Assembly: GCA_900552905.1 (NCBI GenBank)
Contig: USBR01000003.1
Location: forward strand, 1 to 45,115
From: an uncultured Succinatimonas sp.
Lineage (GTDB): Bacteria; Pseudomonadota; Gammaproteobacteria; Enterobacterales; Succinivibrionaceae
Length of the DNA: 45,115 bases
Direction: 5' to 3'
A program made the translations under genes and the position numbers. Shown here piece by piece: positions 42,701 to 45,115 of this stretch (its first letter is position 1; the number at the start of each line of letters is the position of its first letter). The notes under the pieces were generated by a model. That model saw nothing but the letters and a program-made list of their open reading frames with translations. It ran no database searches and was not told where the DNA came from.

Positions 42701-43521
42701 TGGAAAACTTAGATACGCAAAATCTAGTTCTAGGTAAATCTACCCGTTATTATGAGGAATACAGTCCCTCACTGCTACAGCCAATTCCCCGCGCTTTAGG
42801 CCGTCACAGCCTTAGCCTTAAGGAATTTTCAGGCTTTGATCTCTGGCGTATTTATGAATTGTGCTATTTAAACGCTAAAGGTATTCCGCAAACCGCTTGG
42901 GGTTATATCCGCGTTGATGCTCAAAGTGAGTATATCGTTGAAAGTAAGTCGCTAAAGCTCTATTTAGGCTCCTTCACTATGACTAAATTTGCAAATTTAG
43001 ATGAAGTTGCCGCCATTATCAAAAATGATCTCAGTGCATTATTGAAAACTAAGGTCAAAGTCAAACTCTTTGAACTTGATGTCTGTGCTTTCCCTATTAC
43101 CTCAGCTCAGGGCCTTCTCATCGATAAAGAGGTAAGTTTAGACAGTGTCGAATATAACTATAATCCGCGCTTATTAAAATGTGCCTCTTTAAAGGAAGTT
43201 GATGAGACTTTATGCTCTAATGTCGTCCGTACCCTATGCCCTGTAACCTCACAGCCTGATCATGCCACAGTCTTTATAAGCTATAGAGGCCGCGAAATTG
43301 ACCGTCAAGCCCTCTTTGCTTATTTCTGTAGTCTCCGTCATCATCAGGGCTTTCATGAGCAATGTGTGGAGATGATCTACGCTGATATCATGACCTTTAT
43401 CAAGCCGCAGGAACTCACCGTTACCGCCTGCTTTACCCGTCGTGGTGGCATCGACATCAATCCCGTCAGATCTAATCTAAGCTTAATTCCACAAAACGTC
43501 TTCCGCAGTTACCGTCAATAA
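42700..43521 (+). CDS. queF: NADPH-dependent 7-cyano-7-deazaguanine reductase
   Basis: Reduces preQ0 to preQ1 in queuosine synthesis. I start it at the ATG at 42700 (273 residues), which shares a base with the rsmE stop; the open frame upstream to 42598 lies inside rsmE and reads as non-homologous. This is the long two-domain QueF: LVLGKSTRYYEEYSPSLLQ and FSGFDLWRIYELCYL in the first half, ESKSLKLYLGSFTMTKF (substrate-binding), LCPVTSQPDHATV with the catalytic Cys, RHHQGFHEQCVEMIY with the conserved His/Glu, and CFTRRGGIDINPVRS at the end. Third gene of the endA operon. Confidence 0.97.
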   Translation: MENLDTQNLVLGKSTRYYEEYSPSLLQPIPRALGRHSLSLKEFSGFDLWRIYELCYLNAKGIPQTAWGYIRVDAQSEYIVESKSLKLYLGSFTMTKFANLDEVAAIIKNDLSALLKTKVKVKLFELDVCAFPITSAQGLLIDKEVSLDSVEYNYNPRLLKCASLKEVDETLCSNVVRTLCPVTSQPDHATVFISYRGREIDRQALFAYFCSLRHHQGFHEQCVEMIYADIMTFIKPQELTVTACFTRRGGIDINPVRSNLSLIPQNVFRSYRQ

Positions 43522-43524
43522 AAT

Positions 43525-43548
43525 TTAAGGGGACCTAAGTCCCCTTAA
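43525..43548 (+). terminator. Hairpin after queF
   Basis: Perfect 10-bp stem (43525-43534 with 43539-43548, loop CTAA) starting 4 bases past the stop. No T-run follows, so termination may be weak. Confidence 0.6.
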
Positions 43549-43650
43549 ACACATCTCACTAAGCTGTTAATTTATTTAGACTTTACTTATTTTTGAACTA
43601 TATTTTGAAGTATAGGCATAGGATAAAAGGAATAAATAACAGGAGTTTAC

Positions 43651-45027
43651 ATGAGTATTCAAGAAGTATGGCCCTCAGGTATGATGGCCTTGTTGACACA
43701 AAGCGAGGCCAACAGCATTTCCTTAAGCTCCAGAGGCAAGCTCTATGAGCTCTATCGTAATTGTTCCTTGGCTGTTTTAAACAGTGGCAACCTCACTGAT
43801 AACTCCAAAGAGCTATTAGAAAATTTCGAAAGCTTTGAGATTAACGTTTTACGTAACGAACGCGGTCTTAAGATCGAGCTTATCAATCCGCCTGAATCGG
43901 CCATTGTCGACGGCCATATCGTCAAAACTTTGCGCAATCACCTCTATGCGGTCTTACGCGATCTCGTACAGATCCAGATCTATAGAGATACCATCGAAGA
44001 TACTGTCAAAAAACGCTATGGCTCAGAAGGTGAATATATTACCAATAAGATCTTCATGCTCTTGCGCAATGCACAGGTCATGGAGCCAGGTACCAAGCCT
44101 AATCTTGCCGTCTGCTGGGGCGGTCACTCCATCTGTCGCTGTGAATATGATTATGCCTATGAAGTCGGTATTGAATTAGGTCTGCGTAAGATCGATATCT
44201 GTACAGGTTGTGGCCCGGGCATTATGGAAGCGCCGATGAAGGGTAGTATGGTCGGTCACTCGCAACAATGTGCCTCCCATCGCTGCCGCCTTATAGGTCT
44301 CACCGAGCCTTCCATCATCGCCGCTGAGCCGCCTAATTCTATGGTCTCTGATCTGGTGATCCTCCCTGATATTGAAAAGCGCTTAGAGGCTTTCGTACGC
44401 TTAGGCCATGTGCTCATTGTCTTCCCAGGAGGCCCGGGTACTGCTGAAGAGCTTTTATATATTCTCAGTATCAAGCTTATGGAAGAGAATCGCCGTACAG
44501 TACTGCCCCTGATCCTCACGGGTAATGAGGAATCCCGTCCTTATTTTGAGGCTTTAGAGAGCTTCTTAATTAAATGCTTTGGTGAGGACATCACCCGCAT
44601 GTATAAGCTCATTATCAACGATCCTAAGGCAGTGGCAATTGAGGTTAAGAAGCATTTAGACACTGTCTATGATCATCGCACCATCATTCACGATTCCTAT
44701 TGCTTCAACTGGGCTCTCACTATTCCTGAGGAATTACAGCATCCAATTGAGGTCAATCATGCCTCGATGGCCGCGCTCAATCTCCATCGCGATCAGGAGC
44801 CGTGGAAGCTTGCCGCTAACCTGCGTGCCGCCTTCTCTGGTATCGTCACCGGTAACGTTAAGGAGCAAGGTATCAAGATGGTAGCTAAAGATGGTCCTTT
44901 CACCTTACATGGTGATCCGGATATCTTAGAGAGCATGGAAACGCTTTTAAATGACTATATCAAGCAAAAGCGCTTATTATTATCTGAGCGTGAATATAAG
45001 CCCTGCTATATTTTAAAAAAAGACTAA
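43651..45027 (+). CDS. ppnN: Nucleotide 5'-monophosphate nucleosidase PpnN
   Basis: 458 residues, matching E. coli PpnN (YgdH, 454), which cleaves purine and pyrimidine monophosphates to base and ribose 5-phosphate and is controlled by (p)ppGpp. The central LOG-type Rossmann domain shows CWGGHSICRCEYDYAYEVG, GCGPGIMEAPMKGSMVGH and the PGGPGTAEELLYIL motif (substrate and catalytic Glu); N- and C-terminal extensions (residues 1-140 and 340-458) set it apart from short LOG/cytokinin-activating proteins. AGGAG lies 6 bases before the ATG. Single-gene unit ending in a good terminator. Confidence 0.95.
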   Translation: MSIQEVWPSGMMALLTQSEANSISLSSRGKLYELYRNCSLAVLNSGNLTDNSKELLENFESFEINVLRNERGLKIELINPPESAIVDGHIVKTLRNHLYAVLRDLVQIQIYRDTIEDTVKKRYGSEGEYITNKIFMLLRNAQVMEPGTKPNLAVCWGGHSICRCEYDYAYEVGIELGLRKIDICTGCGPGIMEAPMKGSMVGHSQQCASHRCRLIGLTEPSIIAAEPPNSMVSDLVILPDIEKRLEAFVRLGHVLIVFPGGPGTAEELLYILSIKLMEENRRTVLPLILTGNEESRPYFEALESFLIKCFGEDITRMYKLIINDPKAVAIEVKKHLDTVYDHRTIIHDSYCFNWALTIPEELQHPIEVNHASMAALNLHRDQEPWKLAANLRAAFSGIVTGNVKEQGIKMVAKDGPFTLHGDPDILESMETLLNDYIKQKRLLLSEREYKPCYILKKD

Positions 45028-45047
45028 TTGCTCTCTAATTAAAGCCT

Positions 45048-45077
45048 AAGCCTGATTTTAAATATCAGGCTTTTTTA
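45048..45077 (+). terminator. Terminator of ppnN
   Basis: Perfect 8-bp stem AAGCCTGA/TCAGGCTT (45048-45055 with 45065-45072) followed by TTTTAGCTTTT. Confidence 0.85.
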
Positions 45078-45115
45078 GCTTTTATTTATGACAATTGTAT
45101 TTAAAGATTTAAAAT

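Noticed and set aside
1..45115. tRNA, rRNA, CRISPR arrays, prophage or integrative elements
   Set aside because: No tRNA-like cloverleaf, regularly spaced repeats, integrase, transposase or structural phage genes found on either strand by eye.

Overview
The window looks like ordinary chromosome from a moderate-to-low GC gammaproteobacterium. Markers of that class include the BamC lipoprotein, the MaoP/DUF413 protein, long-form QueF, endonuclease I next to RsmE, lysine-type aspartokinase III, GlnS and PpnN. The mix (aspartokinase, CstA, MATE, AzlCD, TalC-type transaldolase, no respiratory genes) would fit a fermentative gut lineage such as the Succinivibrionaceae, but that is inference. I see no rRNA, tRNA, CRISPR, integrase, transposase or phage gene. 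Nearly all DNA is protein-coding, and the gaps hold promoters and rho-independent terminators.

Layout: 1-1598, tandem aldo/keto reductases (the first cut by the window edge). 1595-6017 (-), an ABC exporter, a DUF2333-like protein and NadB. 6299-7237 (+), a PfkB sugar kinase. 7292-9960 (-), aspartate aminotransferase and a MATE pump. 10168-12395 (-), a three-gene polar amino acid ABC importer with a hairpin after the binding-protein gene. 12644-13802 (+), a HAD phosphatase and YbaK. 13853-15057 (-), a metal-regulation patch: DtxR-type repressor, Fur-like protein without the usual metal site, and a small Cys-rich membrane protein whose promoter carries a DtxR-box-like palindrome. 15147-17597 (-), an OB-fold/TM protein and CstA with a long structured leader. 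17898-22108 (-), NadA with two unusual partners. 22334-24953 (-), BioD, BioA and a Gly/Asn-rich lipoprotein-like protein. 24995-28372 (-), GlnS, an unknown protein and BamC. 28625-28972 (+), MaoP. 29020-30047 (-), AzlCD. 30211-31566 (+), LysC. 31693-38451 (-), a carbon block: transaldolase, YdgA-like protein, transketolase, Pgk and class II aldolase. 38861-40006 (+), MetK. 40101-40943 (-), an unknown protein. 41136-43521 (+), the overlapping endA-rsmE-queF operon. 43651-45027 (+), PpnN.

Together the genes supply aspartate and NAD (AspC, NadB, NadA, LysC), biotin, S-adenosylmethionine, glutaminyl-tRNA, lower glycolysis and the non-oxidative pentose phosphate pathway. No new defence or mobile system is visible. 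The points most worth a second look are: the iron-type regulatory patch at 13853-15119; the operator and leader of cstA; the nadA operon with its 860-residue repeat protein; and a recurring arrangement in which a terminator-like hairpin sits only a few tens of bases (17 to about 70) before the next gene's start codon.
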